In this document: positions 63,471-64,000 of the stretch, piece after piece
How the letters are laid out: each line of letters opens with the position of its first letter
Position numbering within the stretch: the stretch's first letter is position 1
NCBI GenBank assembly: GCA_963930775.1
Contig: OZ005689.1
Span: 8,258,854-8,322,853 of the forward strand
Direction of reading: 5' to 3'
Source of the DNA: Cliona cf. orientalis
Taxonomy: Eukaryota; Porifera; Demospongiae; Clionaida; Clionaidae
DNA: 64,000 nt
Position numbers and translations under genes: made by a program
The notes under the pieces: model-generated
Seen by the model: the letters and a program-made list of their open reading frames with translations, nothing else
Told to the model about the DNA's origin: nothing
The model's database searches: none

Positions 63471-64000
63471 ACTATCCTATACGTCATGATGTGTATGATA
63501 GATGGAGGATAGACCAGCTGCTACTATCCCTCACCTGTCCACTACTGGCCACACCAACTATCATTTTGCCTATCCCAGATACAATATATTACAACTATCT
63601 TACGTATGCTACACTGCATATCTGGCATGTTGTGGATAGTTGTGCTGTCATAAACCTAACACTTCTATCAGGATAGATCAACTTGCATAGTACTATCTTA
63701 TAGCTGATAGTTTCTGACAGAGATCTGCATTCGTAATCAGTATGGTACACTGTTCTAAAGTTGATACTTGCCGCTTTTATCGCGGGCTCACTGAGAAAAG
63801 CTATCTTCTCACGATTAGCAGCTCCAGCGCTAGCGCTAGCACTGCGATCGCGATCGAGGCCATCAGGGGGCGGAGTTAAACCAAGGGGTTAAATCTACAG
63901 CTGATCGGTGAACTCTGTACTCCAAGACCTGGCGCCAATAGTTGGAGTATTTCCATGTGTCTCTCGGAGAAGCTAAGAACATGCACTTGCTTTAAGTGAA

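Overview
This is a metazoan nuclear window. The genes are multi-exon with GT-AG introns, mostly 50-1000 bp, in AT-rich DNA dense with short inverted-repeat transposons and long poly(G)/poly(C) runs. Compact introns, abundant GCATGC-type palindromes and lineage-specific receptors suggest a sponge (demosponge). That placement is inference; no single marker proves it.

Left three quarters (1-48640): five paralogous type I membrane receptors. A (+, 3' end only, from base 1) and B (+, about 7.2-12.1 kb) face C (-, 24.1-14.3 kb), D (-, 38.7-34.1 kb) and E (-, 48.6-40.6 kb). The shared plan is signal peptide, one or two Ig-like domains, an Fn3-like domain, a second Fn3-like region, a GTHxIQ module, a Cys-containing module, a TM segment split over two exons, and a tyrosine-rich tail. 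Most extracellular exons are phase 1-1, so they can be shuffled. E is a complete 13-exon model (about 817 aa) whose frame runs from ATG to stop, with ITIM-like tyrosines followed by a Death domain. A also has a Death domain, plus a partly duplicated set of tail exons. No Death domain was found for B, C or D. The set looks like a diversifying immune- or recognition-type receptor family with both death-signalling and death-domain-less members.

Between and inside the receptors are several MITE families. The most notable is a nested structure at 28.0-31.1 kb: a TA-flanked element interrupted at a TTAA by two 1-kb TTAA elements and three 40-bp TTAA-bounded units. Two perfect palindromes lie at 12950-13034 and 38132-38180. 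A degraded non-LTR retrotransposon lies at about 49.4-50.5 kb.

Right quarter (51.8-63.5 kb): gene F (-, 10 exons, about 774 aa) has a ParB-like segment and a C-terminus resembling the SAM-binding end of DNA methylases. Its largest intron contains an intact single-exon Crypton-type tyrosine recombinase on the opposite strand. Gene G (+, 7 exons, about 637 aa) starts head-to-head with F and is a transposase-like DUF7869-type protein. All three look related to, or recruited from, mobile or prokaryote-like DNA-processing enzymes.

Exon models were assembled by eye from open frames, splice signals and phase continuity. No alignment or RNA evidence was available.
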